Shown here: piece by piece, positions 1 to 7,124 of the stretch | Numbering within the stretch: position 1 is the stretch's first letter | Layout: every line of letters starts with the position of its first letter | DNA from: a virus | IMG/VR virus record: IMGVR_UViG_3300032236_001327 | Coordinates: 1 to 37,506 of that record | Direction: 5' to 3' (one strand) | DNA length: 37,506 bases | Notes under the pieces: model-generated | What the model saw: only the letters and a program-made list of their open reading frames with translations | Database searches by the model: none | Told to the model about the DNA's origin: nothing | Translations under genes and position numbers: made by a program

Positions 1-123
1 ACCGTTGCAAGTTCCAAAGACTCGCGGTGGAAACTTGAAACTAGGTCCGGCTGTTCAGATTCCTGTGCTGCGACCCGGTGAGATTAGCTGGATGCAACCG
101 CCTGCTCGCGATCCGAATGTGGC
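1..123. repeat. Terminal overlap, copy 1 (circular closure)
   Basis: Bases 1-123 are identical to 37384-37506. Joining them keeps the portal reading frame open across the junction. The simplest reading is an assembly overlap from a circular or circularly permuted genome; a genuine short direct terminal repeat cannot be excluded from sequence alone. Confidence 0.95.
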
Positions 124-823
124 ATTTACGCTGATCAAGGAGATTGAAGCCCAGACGGACAGGTACTTTGGAAGACCGACTGAAAAGGTTCCTCCTGCGC
201 TTACACAGGCACGACAACAGCGCAATGTGAACAACTGGCTTCATGGTTGGACTGAGGCGTTCCGCCAGGTCATGTCGATCACGTTGCAGTACATGGGACC
301 AGAAGAGATCACCCGGATCACCCGTGGACAGCTTAGTGTTGTGGGTGATGACACTGAGTTTGATGTGACTCTCAAGTTTGACGTGCGCGAGCTGAGTACG
401 GATCTGGTGACTGAGAAATTGAAGAGCATTGCTCAGTTGGTGTTGCCGCTGGATTCGGCCGGTGTTGTGGACCATGCGAAGTTGGTGGCAATGCTGATGC
501 GGGCTATTGATCCGACACTTGCCCAGGAGCTTGTGATGCCTGCTGGCCCCGCAAGTCAGAAGATGTTTGATGAGACCAACAACGACATGGCTCTGATTGC
601 ATTGGGTAATCCGCCCAAGTTGCGCGAGAATGACCCGGCTGCGGCTACTCGATTGCAGTTCACACAGCAGATTCTTCAGAGCAATCCTAAGTACATTCAG
701 CAGGCGCAGCAGGATCAGACGTTCCAGCAGAACATGCAGAAATACGTTCAAAACCTGCAATTTAGCGTCCAACAACAACAGAATGCAGTGACTGGAAGAC
801 TCGGTGTTGACCCTAACAAGTGA
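1..823 (+). CDS. Portal protein, C-terminal part (continues from 36068)
   Basis: This is the C-terminal part of the portal protein that begins at 36068. After closing the circle the frame is continuous and gives 712 residues, close to P22-type portals. The methionine codon at base 5 is residue 441 and is not a start. The segment ends in a glutamine-rich tail of about 70 residues, often seen as a helical barrel in long podovirus portals. The stop codon overlaps the next gene (TGATG). The portal is the dodecameric ring at the capsid vertex through which DNA is packaged and ejected. The function rests mainly on the N-terminal part and on position after TerL. Confidence 0.9.
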   Translation, partial: PLQVPKTRGGNLKLGPAVQIPVLRPGEISWMQPPARDPNVAFTLIKEIEAQTDRYFGRPTEKVPPALTQARQQRNVNNWLHGWTEAFRQVMSITLQYMGPEEITRITRGQLSVVGDDTEFDVTLKFDVRELSTDLVTEKLKSIAQLVLPLDSAGVVDHAKLVAMLMRAIDPTLAQELVMPAGPASQKMFDETNNDMALIALGNPPKLRENDPAAATRLQFTQQILQSNPKYIQQAQQDQTFQQNMQKYVQNLQFSVQQQQNAVTGRLGVDPNK

Positions 824-1095
824 TGAAACTTAACGAAGAAAAGCTGAAGGAAGCGTTTACGTCAGCCAGTGGGATGGAGCCTGTATACAAGGCTTTCATG
901 CAGGTTGCTCTTCATCATCTTGAGATCAACAAACAGGCTGCTTTTTCTCCAAATCTGAGTGCTGAAGACCGTGCTTATAACTGCGGACGATGCGCTTCTT
1001 TGGAAGACCTTTTGTTTGCCATAGAATCCTATGATGCAAAAAATAATTTGACAGAAGCGGGCGAGGAACCCACCTCAGATCAAAGTCTTTCTTAG
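823..1095 (+). CDS. Small acidic protein downstream of portal
   Basis: A 90-residue soluble protein. Its ATG overlaps the portal stop (TGATG), so it is probably translated by reinitiation; a GTG one codon upstream is the alternative start. It is helix-rich, with a conserved-looking block around residues 48-66 (RAYNCGRCASLEDLLFAIES). Small proteins of this type often sit between portal and scaffold in environmental podoviruses, but I know of no assigned function. A role in head assembly is inferred from position only. Confidence 0.75.
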   Translation: MKLNEEKLKEAFTSASGMEPVYKAFMQVALHHLEINKQAAFSPNLSAEDRAYNCGRCASLEDLLFAIESYDAKNNLTEAGEEPTSDQSLS

Positions 1096-1146
1096 TTTGG
1101 ACTTCAAACTATGGCTCATATACCCGTCTTGCTGGGTTAAAACTGC

Positions 1147-2175
1147 ATGGCCACATCTATTAGTACCGGGGAAGCGTCACCCTCTCAAAACACGGAACCG
1201 ACCATAAATTCTGCCAATTTCGGTGAAGCAGAGTTGTCTGATGCCATTTCAAAGATGCTTCAGAAGTCATTGGAAACCGAAAAGCAGTCCGACACAACTG
1301 AGGAAGCCGCTGTTGCGGAAGCTCCTGAAAGTGTCGAATCGGATCAGCCCGATCAACAAGCTGAATCTCAGGACGAGTCTTCTGAGGATGTTCCTTCACA
1401 GGATGAAGAAGCAGAAACGCAAAAGCAGGACGATGTTGACGAAGAGCCCAAAGGCGTTCAAAAGCGAATCGACAAGTTGACCCGTGCTCGGAAAGAGGCG
1501 GCTGAACGTGCTGAAACGCTTGAACGTGAACTCAACGAAGCAAAGGCCAAGCTGGAGGAGTTGTCGAAACAGCCCAAGCAGGTTGTACAGGCTGACCCGG
1601 CAAATCCGTTTAGCGACGTGTGGGAAGAATCGAAACTGACCGAGGAATGGCAGAAGGCCAGGGAACTCAAGCGTTGGTGCGAGGACAACCAAGACGGCAC
1701 TGAACTCAATGGACAGGAGTATTCACGGGACGACATCAAGGCTATTCGCCGCAAGGTTGAAGATGCACTGGAAGTCCAAATCCCGCGACGTGCTCAGTTC
1801 TTGAACCAGTACAAACAGCTCAAGCCGATTGCAGAACAGATCTACCCTTGGTGGAAAGATCGTGCTGCTGTCGAATATACGCAGGCGCAGGAGGTTTTGA
1901 GGTCAATGCCTCAGATTGCCAATATGCCTGAGTACCAAGTGCTGATTGGTGACTTCGTTGAAGGTCGCAAGTTGCGATTGGCCAAGGAAGCTGATTCCAA
2001 AAAGGCAAAGACTTCCAAGCCATTGCCGAAACTGGCCCAAAAGCAGCCCGGGGTAACAACAACTGCGCCACGACGGGTTGAAAAGTCAGAGCAAGATACT
2101 GCTATTGCGAAATCTCGTTTCCTCAAAACTGGTGGACAATCCGAACTAGCCGAACTCCTGAAACGTAGTCTTTGA
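1147..2175 (+). CDS. Putative scaffolding protein
   Basis: A 342-residue, highly charged protein placed directly before the major capsid gene. Residues 40-110 are very acidic and rich in Glu, Asp, Gln and Ser. They are followed by a predicted coiled coil (about 105-145, Arg/Glu/Ala/Leu-rich), a middle domain with conserved-looking aromatic residues, and a basic Lys/Arg-rich C-terminus. Acidic and coiled-coil N-terminus, basic C-terminus and position are the usual marks of a podovirus scaffold that templates the procapsid and binds coat protein through its basic tail. There is no sequence signature that proves it. No Shine-Dalgarno precedes the ATG. Confidence 0.75.
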   Translation: MATSISTGEASPSQNTEPTINSANFGEAELSDAISKMLQKSLETEKQSDTTEEAAVAEAPESVESDQPDQQAESQDESSEDVPSQDEEAETQKQDDVDEEPKGVQKRIDKLTRARKEAAERAETLERELNEAKAKLEELSKQPKQVVQADPANPFSDVWEESKLTEEWQKARELKRWCEDNQDGTELNGQEYSRDDIKAIRRKVEDALEVQIPRRAQFLNQYKQLKPIAEQIYPWWKDRAAVEYTQAQEVLRSMPQIANMPEYQVLIGDFVEGRKLRLAKEADSKKAKTSKPLPKLAQKQPGVTTTAPRRVEKSEQDTAIAKSRFLKTGGQSELAELLKRSL

Positions 2176-2192
2176 CAAACTGAAATACTAAT

Positions 2193-3215
2193 ATGCCACT
2201 GCTCCAGCCATCCCAGATCGGTATCCGAGAGGAACTTGCCGATTACATCGCAATCGTTGACCAGAAGTCCACCCCGTTTGTGTCCATGTCCCCAAAGGGC
2301 AAGGATCTCGGGAACATGACGTTCTCCTGGCAGGTTGATAACTATGCCTCGCCTCAGCTCACTGGTGTTGTTGACGGTACTGACGTGACTGTCGCCTCCG
2401 CTGCAAACCCGGTTGCGAATCGTGCGCGTTTCTTGAACTACGCTCAGGCGTTCCGCCGTACCCTTCGCATCGGCTTCATCGCTCAGACCCAGAATGTCGC
2501 TGGTGTCACTGATGAAGTTGCCAACGGTATCAGCAAGAACCTGATTCAGCTCAAGCGTGACATGGAAGCCACCTTCCTTTGCACGAACCAGGCTGCTGTG
2601 GTTGATAACGGTACCAACGCTTACCTCACTGGTTCGCTTGGTAACTGGCTTACGACCACTGGTTCCTCTGTTGGTCAGCCTACCAGCGCGTTTGCTCCTG
2701 CTTCTGGTGCTGTTGATACCACTGCCACTGCGTCTCTGACTGAGACCACCGTGCAGAACGTGTTGACTGCCATCTATGGCGCGACTGGCGTGTTCCGCGA
2801 TTACGACGTTATTTGCGGCACCACCCTCAAGCGTGCGTTCTCTAACCTGAGTGCGGCCGCTACCACCACCACCGCCAACACCAACACTGTTGCTGCGACC
2901 TCGGTGCGCACGTTCAACAAGGAGCTTTCTGATGACATCTTCAAGTCTTCCATCGACATTTTCGAGGGTGACTTTGGACGTTTCATTCTTCACCCGGACG
3001 TGTTCATTGGCGGCAACAACGCTGGTGCTCTTTCGGCCCAGGCTTACAAGGGATATGTGATTCCTTTCGACATGACCGAAATCCGATATGCCAAGCTTCC
3101 TGAAGTCAAGGAACTGCCTGACGCTGGTGGCGGTCCTGCTCGTTTGGTTCAGACGATTGCTGGTCTGGTTGTGAAGAACCCGAACGGCTTTGGCATGTTC
3201 AACGCCACTTCGTAA
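2193..3215 (+). CDS. Major capsid protein (SU10/DUF5309-like)
   Basis: A 340-residue HK97-fold coat protein candidate. The N-terminus has the pattern of SU10-like coat proteins: IREELADYIAIVDQKSTPF, then a tryptophan strand (FSWQVD), a motif near residue 80 (RARFLNYAQAFRRTLRIGF), and a long helix with KRDMEATFL. The C-terminal third (FKSSIDIFEGDFGRFILHPD) fits the P-loop/A-domain region of this family. The middle is Thr/Ala-rich. Codon usage is strongly biased towards C-ending codons compared with neighbours, fitting high expression. A strong terminator follows immediately, which should make this the most abundant late transcript end. Confidence 0.9.
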   Translation: MPLLQPSQIGIREELADYIAIVDQKSTPFVSMSPKGKDLGNMTFSWQVDNYASPQLTGVVDGTDVTVASAANPVANRARFLNYAQAFRRTLRIGFIAQTQNVAGVTDEVANGISKNLIQLKRDMEATFLCTNQAAVVDNGTNAYLTGSLGNWLTTTGSSVGQPTSAFAPASGAVDTTATASLTETTVQNVLTAIYGATGVFRDYDVICGTTLKRAFSNLSAAATTTTANTNTVAATSVRTFNKELSDDIFKSSIDIFEGDFGRFILHPDVFIGGNNAGALSAQAYKGYVIPFDMTEIRYAKLPEVKELPDAGGGPARLVQTIAGLVVKNPNGFGMFNATS

Positions 3216-3229
3216 GTTTGTACTTGCAA

Positions 3230-3265
3230 GGGCGGGTTTGGCTTACAGGCTGAACCCGCCTTTTT
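3230..3265 (+). terminator. Rho-independent terminator after capsid gene
   Basis: Perfect 8-bp stem GGCGGGTT (3231-3238) / AACCCGCC (3253-3260), loop of 14 nt, then TTTTT. It separates the capsid gene from lower-abundance structural genes. The next start codon (3269) lies only nine bases after the hairpin. Confidence 0.9.
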
Positions 3266-3268
3266 GAT

Positions 3269-3649
3269 ATGTCTCAACACAGCCAAATCATTGCCAGCAT
3301 TGCTGAAGCTATTCCTTCGCATTTGAAGAAGGCGGTTCTCGATGAACTGAAGAACGGTTATCAGCGGGAATTGGTAAGTGCTGATGTGAATCGCAGGAAT
3401 ATCGCTAGGGACACTCACAGCAAAGATCACAAGTCGATTGATGGGCTTGGAAGGCTTCGCATGCGTGTTGACCCGACGCTCTATCATCACTGGGGAGCGA
3501 AATACGGATACGACTGCTGGCGAGACAATGGTTTTCTGAAGGAAGTGGAGCGAGACAACCCCGAAGTTCGAGTGAAATGCGGTGGAACTCGCTTGCAAAT
3601 TGGGTATTCCAGCCCCACAAAGTTCAGCAAGAATTACGGAGCAATTTGA
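3269..3649 (+). CDS. Conserved phage protein, unknown function
   Basis: A 126-residue protein with a block rich in aromatic residues and charges (about residues 57-100, including GRLRMRVDP, HHWGAKYGYDCW and VERDNPEVRVK). I have the impression of similar proteins next to capsid genes in other phages, but no known role. The ATG sits just beyond the T-tract of the capsid terminator, without a Shine-Dalgarno, so expression depends on read-through. It could be a minor virion protein; this is inferred from the neighbourhood. Confidence 0.75.
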   Translation: MSQHSQIIASIAEAIPSHLKKAVLDELKNGYQRELVSADVNRRNIARDTHSKDHKSIDGLGRLRMRVDPTLYHHWGAKYGYDCWRDNGFLKEVERDNPEVRVKCGGTRLQIGYSSPTKFSKNYGAI

Positions 3650-3652
3650 CCT

Positions 3653-3910
3653 ATGAATGTTGGAGCTGTACGCGGATCTAGCGGCGAATACGGCGGCGTA
3701 ATGAATACCAGCACTGCTGCCGTAACTGGTGCGTTTCAAGGTGTGTTGTGTGTGACTGACTGCGTGTTCAGCGCGGTTACCAGCAACATCACAAACTTCA
3801 GCACCTCTGCCACTTACAAAGCTGGAACGTATATCCCGGGAGCGTTTGCAAGCGTTGCAGCGTCCAGCGGATCATTCATTGCGTATTACCGCCGTTCTTC
3901 TCAGGTCTAA
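3653..3910 (+). CDS. Small virion-type protein, unknown
   Basis: An 85-residue protein rich in Ser, Thr, Ala and Gly with alternating polar and hydrophobic residues, as in all-beta decoration or base proteins. There is no signal peptide or clear membrane segment. The start is three bases after the previous stop and lacks a Shine-Dalgarno. A structural role is inferred from composition and from flanking virion genes. Confidence 0.65.
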   Translation: MNVGAVRGSSGEYGGVMNTSTAAVTGAFQGVLCVTDCVFSAVTSNITNFSTSATYKAGTYIPGAFASVAASSGSFIAYYRRSSQV

Positions 3911-3915
3911 GGTTT

Positions 3916-4086
3916 ATGGGACCGCTTGCTGTAACGTACAAGCTGGCGTTTGGTTTGGACCGTGCTGTCGTTTCTGGCGCGGTGGCGGTCATTTCGTATC
4001 TTTTGTGGGGAAGCACTTCTGTTGACTTCCTTGTGATTTCGACAACTGACATTGGAACTGGATCTGGAAGGATCAAACTCTCTTAA
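3916..4086 (+). CDS. Small hypothetical protein (56 aa)
   Basis: A short open frame filling the gap between two well-supported genes with the same tight spacing (5 and 3 bases). It is preceded by a weak AAGG. The product has a moderately hydrophobic centre (residues 18-30) and ends in a Gly/Ser/Thr-rich beta-like tail. It is probably a small virion component, but function is unknown. Support comes from packing and codon use rather than from recognised homology. Confidence 0.55.
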   Translation: MGPLAVTYKLAFGLDRAVVSGAVAVISYLLWGSTSVDFLVISTTDIGTGSGRIKLS

Positions 4087-4089
4087 TCT

Positions 4090-5994
4090 ATGGCTGATTC
4101 AACGATTAATGGTCTGACGGCGTTGGCAGCCGCATCGGTCACTCCAGGAACTGATGTCGCTCCAGTCTGGCAGGGATCTGCTTCCACGACCAAGAAAGTG
4201 ACGATTGCAGACTTGGTGACTGCTGGAAATACGTTTGGAACCATTGCAGCGTCCAGTCCAGCAACGATAACTCAGACTTGGAACAATGTTGCTGTCACGT
4301 TCACGGGCGAACTCATCAACATCACCGACACGGCATCTGCTGCTGCTTCGCTTATTCAGGACTGGCAGGTTGGTGGGGCGAGTAAGATGCAGCTTCGAAA
4401 AGACGGAGCTTTGCTGATTTCGGATGGATCTGCAACATCTCCGACTATTGCGGCGTTGAATCAACCCACCAAGGGCTTTCATCACGTTGTTTCAACTGAT
4501 TGGTGGTGCTTAGGTTCAGGAAACCGAGACATTGCTTTTGGTGGATCGTCATTCGGAGGATTTTACGTCCGAAAAGAAGTTGGAATCGGGTGGTCAACGA
4601 CTACGGATGCATATTCAGGAGCTGCTGGTGCTGCTTTTTGGCAAGATGCTAATTATATTGTTGCAATCCGAACTGGAATAAATGCCAGCGGTTTCCGCGT
4701 TTACAACACCTACACCGACGCGAGCAACTATCAAAGAGCATCTCTTGATTGGACCACAAATGCTGGTTCTTTCACAATTTCGACTGCTGCGGCAGGAACA
4801 GGAACTGCAACTGCAATTTACATCACCGCAGGTCTTGGGCTTGCTCTTTCAAGTGGAACTGGAACGGTTGCAACTTTAACTGGTGATGCGGGTCTAAACC
4901 TTGTTTCAACTCAAGCAAGCGTAATTAATGTTAAAACAGCAGCCACAACTAGGTGGACTTGGAACGGAACAGGTCATTATCAGCCAGCAACTGATAACAC
5001 TTACGACCTTGGAACATCTGTAAGCGCAGCCCGTGTCCGAAACGGGTATTTCAATGCGTCAGTCAAAGTTTCCAGTGCTGCGTCTGTGTTGGAAGTGTGG
5101 AACACTGACGCAGCTGTTTCAACGGTCAACTATGAAAAGGGCGTATTTGATTGGGTCACAACGGCAAACACGCTGACTATTGGTACTGCTGCGGCGGGTA
5201 CAGGAACAGTTCGTGCAATTAATTTTGTAACAGGTGGAACGACAGCGTTGTCGATTTCATCGGCTCAGGTTGTTTCAACTGCAAACGGTTTAACAATTAC
5301 CGGAGCAAGCGCATTAATTGATGCAACTGCTGGCGGACTTGGAATTCGAGCCACAAACGCTGCCGCTGGAATTTCGTTTTCTACAGGTGGAACTACTATT
5401 AGATGGGGAATCTCATCTGCTGGTGTTTTTGCTCCAAATGCTGATAACACTTATGATTTTGGATCATCTATAAATGCTGGACGTGTCCGCAACGGGTATT
5501 TCAATGCTTCTGTAAAGGTTTCCAGTGCTGCGTCTGTCATTGAAGCGTGGAACACGGATGCAGCGACCTCCACGGTCAATTACGAAAAGGGTGTATTTGA
5601 TTGGGCTACCACTGCTAACACGCTGACAATCGGAAGCGCAAAAGGAGGTACGGGGGTATCTCGTGCGGTAAATTTCATTGCAGGCGGCGTTACCGCAATG
5701 ACGCTAGGAACTGCTGGTGATGTTCAGATTCCAAAAACTGTTACCGCTACTGGTACAACTGGAGCGCAGACCATCAACAAACAGTCTGGAACTGTGAACT
5801 TCGCTGCTGCTGCTACTTCTCTTGTTGTTACCAATTCGTTTGTCACCACTAGCAGCGTAATTACTGCTACGGTTGGAACAGCCGATACCACCATGAAGAC
5901 TGTATCGGTTGTTGCTGCTGCTGGTTCGTTTACTCTGTTTGCAAACGCTGCCGCAACTGCTGAAACTCGCGTAAACTTCCACGTTCTGAACTGA
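4090..5994 (+). CDS. Tail fibre / virion appendage protein with 150-residue duplication
   Basis: A 634-residue, Ala/Thr/Ser/Gly-rich, all-beta protein. The N-terminus (INGLTALAAASVTPGTDVAP then TKKVTIADL) is the pattern common at the virion-attached end of environmental-phage fibres. The centre holds two copies of a module of about 150 residues, each with DNTYD(L/F)G, RVRNGYFNASVKVSSAASV and a conserved EKGVFDW segment. The C-terminus ends in a strand-rich trimer-like tip (about 545-634). It is probably a receptor-contacting fibre or head fibre. It lies upstream of the tail genes, so a head-attached appendage is possible. Confidence 0.75.
   Translation: MADSTINGLTALAAASVTPGTDVAPVWQGSASTTKKVTIADLVTAGNTFGTIAASSPATITQTWNNVAVTFTGELINITDTASAAASLIQDWQVGGASKMQLRKDGALLISDGSATSPTIAALNQPTKGFHHVVSTDWWCLGSGNRDIAFGGSSFGGFYVRKEVGIGWSTTTDAYSGAAGAAFWQDANYIVAIRTGINASGFRVYNTYTDASNYQRASLDWTTNAGSFTISTAAAGTGTATAIYITAGLGLALSSGTGTVATLTGDAGLNLVSTQASVINVKTAATTRWTWNGTGHYQPATDNTYDLGTSVSAARVRNGYFNASVKVSSAASVLEVWNTDAAVSTVNYEKGVFDWVTTANTLTIGTAAAGTGTVRAINFVTGGTTALSISSAQVVSTANGLTITGASALIDATAGGLGIRATNAAAGISFSTGGTTIRWGISSAGVFAPNADNTYDFGSSINAGRVRNGYFNASVKVSSAASVIEAWNTDAATSTVNYEKGVFDWATTANTLTIGSAKGGTGVSRAVNFIAGGVTAMTLGTAGDVQIPKTVTATGTTGAQTINKQSGTVNFAAAATSLVVTNSFVTTSSVITATVGTADTTMKTVSVVAAAGSFTLFANAAATAETRVNFHVLN
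4991..5249 (+). repeat. Internal fibre repeat, copy 1
   Basis: First copy of a segment repeated at exactly 450 bp offset within the fibre gene. Identity is high in the centre (aacgggtatttcaatgc is shared) and drifts at the edges. It is in frame, so it encodes a repeated 150-residue protein module. Confidence 0.85.
5441..5699 (+). repeat. Internal fibre repeat, copy 2
   Basis: Second copy of the 450-bp-period module. Many differences from copy 1 are at third codon positions, which suggests an older duplication kept under protein-level selection. Confidence 0.85.
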
Positions 5995-6003
5995 TTTTGA
6001 TTT

Positions 6004-6279
6004 ATGGACATCTCGCTAACTCTTACTGACGCCCAGCAGAAGGGCTTGGAATACGTCACCAATCTGTCCAACAAGGGCAAGGCTGACGCTGACAAGATTT
6101 CGCAAGAACAATACGCTACCAATGCGCTTGTTGCTGCGCTCAATTCGTATGCTGCACAGCGTTCTGACATTCGCACGCAGTACGGTCTGAGTCTGTACAA
6201 GAGTGCAGATCCTGCTCTCAAGGATGCGATTGATGCTGAACTCGGTTTTGATCCGAACTATCCTACTGGAAACGAATAA
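6004..6279 (+). CDS. Small hypothetical protein (91 aa)
   Basis: A soluble helical protein with many Ala, Lys, Asp and Gln residues (for example DADKISQEQYATNALVAALN) and a C-terminal acidic tail. It has no membrane segment. It starts nine bases after the fibre gene and is followed directly by other very small genes leading into the lysis block. Function unknown; it may be a fibre chaperone or a minor structural protein, inferred only from position. Confidence 0.6.
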   Translation: MDISLTLTDAQQKGLEYVTNLSNKGKADADKISQEQYATNALVAALNSYAAQRSDIRTQYGLSLYKSADPALKDAIDAELGFDPNYPTGNE

Positions 6280-6281
6280 AC

Positions 6282-6446
6282 ATGGAACAATACACCTGGA
6301 CGCTCACCAAAGAGCAGGCTGGAAATCTCGTTGCAATCATTGATCTCGCGGTCAAGGCAGGCGGTTTGAATGTCGCTGAAAAAGCACTTCCGCTTGTAAC
6401 TGATCTCACCAAACAGATCAACGAGCAGTCCAAGAAATCAGAGTAA
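6282..6446 (+). CDS. Small hypothetical protein (54 aa)
   Basis: A short helical protein packed two bases after the previous stop and two bases before the next ATG. It contains an aliphatic helix (LVAIIDLAVKAGGLNVAEKA) followed by a Lys/Gln-rich end. The helix is amphipathic rather than clearly transmembrane. The tight packing and codon use support a real gene. Function unknown. Confidence 0.6.
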   Translation: MEQYTWTLTKEQAGNLVAIIDLAVKAGGLNVAEKALPLVTDLTKQINEQSKKSE

Positions 6447-6448
6447 CC

Positions 6449-6637
6449 ATGAACAGCCAGAGCGATATGAACCCACAACACAACCATGCTGAGGCTGCGG
6501 CTGGTGCACTCTTCTCGCTGTCTGGTGCTGTGGTTTCAATGATCCCTCAAATCGAGGAGTGGATTCGTCTCGCTTCTCTCTCTGTCGGTCTGATTATCGG
6601 ACTCGTCACGCTCTATCGTATGTTCCGTAAACCTTGA
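6449..6637 (+). CDS. Putative holin (62 aa)
   Basis: A 62-residue membrane protein. A short polar His/Asn/Gln-rich N-terminus is followed by a hydrophobic stretch (residues 15-33), the loop QIEEWIR and a second hydrophobic helix (about 42-57), ending in positively charged residues. Two short membrane spans with a basic C-terminus are typical of class II holins. It lies beside a second small membrane protein and a lipoprotein, which suggests a lysis cassette. Holins have little sequence conservation, so the call rests on topology and context. Confidence 0.6.
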   Translation: MNSQSDMNPQHNHAEAAAGALFSLSGAVVSMIPQIEEWIRLASLSVGLIIGLVTLYRMFRKP

Positions 6638-6641
6638 ATCT

Positions 6642-6830
6642 ATGAAGAACTACAAGACTACCATTGCTGGAATTGGAGCCATCCTTATTGCGGTTGGTGC
6701 TGCTCTCAAGGCCCAGTTTGACGGTGATCCGACGACCAACATCGACATTGGTGCAACCATTGCTGCGATCACTGCCGGTATCGGACTGATTGTCGCCAAG
6801 GACGCCAGCACCACTGATGCTCCCAAGTGA
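6642..6830 (+). CDS. Small membrane protein, holin-like (62 aa)
   Basis: A 62-residue protein with a basic N-terminus, a first hydrophobic span (residues 7-24), a polar loop containing DGDPTTNID, a second hydrophobic span (about 36-52) and a polar tail. This two-span pattern is common in small phage holin-like proteins. Together with the preceding gene it may form a holin/antiholin or two-component pore. Its stop overlaps the next start (GTGA). Confidence 0.6.
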   Translation: MKNYKTTIAGIGAILIAVGAALKAQFDGDPTTNIDIGATIAAITAGIGLIVAKDASTTDAPK

Positions 6831-7003
6831 GCTGGATTGAACCAATCGTCAAAGCGTTTCTTGAATGGCTGACAAGTTTGGCTAGGCAAGATACCAGTTC
6901 CATTGATGCGAAACGAGATCCTCAACTTGCTGATCAGCTTCGCGCTCGCCTGCCTGATGACGGGATGCGGAACGACAAGAGTGGTTTACGTCCCGGCGGG
7001 TGA
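6827..7003 (+). CDS. Small protein partly overlapping a lipoprotein gene
   Basis: A GTG-start frame of 58 residues whose start overlaps the preceding stop (GTGA). Its last 98 bases overlap the lipoprotein gene at 6906 in another frame. The N-terminus (WIEPIVKAFLEWLTSLARQD) is an amphipathic helix; the rest is charged. The nested arrangement recalls Rz/Rz1 spanin pairs, but no N-terminal membrane anchor or long coiled coil is visible, so an inner-membrane spanin role is not supported. Confidence 0.5.
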   Translation: MSWIEPIVKAFLEWLTSLARQDTSSIDAKRDPQLADQLRARLPDDGMRNDKSGLRPGG

Positions 7004-7124
7004 ACCAATGCGATTGGCTGATCCGGTCAAGTCCAGGGTCTGGGTCAAAGATGACAGTGGCAAGTTCGTGCGGTCCAACAACAAGGTCACAATTCCAGAA
7101 GGCTGGTACACGCTGCCGAAATGA
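6906..7124 (+). CDS. Small outer-membrane-type lipoprotein (possible o-spanin)
   Basis: A 72-residue protein with a signal peptide and lipobox: a hydrophobic stretch at residues 6-19, then MTGC with the lipidated cysteine near residue 20. The mature part (TRVVYVPAGEPMRLADPV ending in IPEGWYTLP) recalls a family of small phage lipoproteins of unknown function. I chose ATG at 6906; a TTG sits one codon upstream. Nested in the gene before it and next to holin-like genes, it may help disrupt the outer membrane during lysis. The stop overlaps the adaptor start (ATGA). Confidence 0.7.
   Translation: MRNEILNLLISFALACLMTGCGTTRVVYVPAGEPMRLADPVKSRVWVKDDSGKFVRSNNKVTIPEGWYTLPK

Noticed and set aside
41-778. 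Minus-strand frame opposite the portal C-terminus
   Set aside because: Shadow of the portal gene; no domain-like pattern.
1911-2993. Long minus-strand open frame (360 codons) opposite scaffold and capsid
   Set aside because: It spans two strongly supported plus-strand genes; composition is Ser/Arg/Gly-rich shadow sequence caused by the capsid codon bias.
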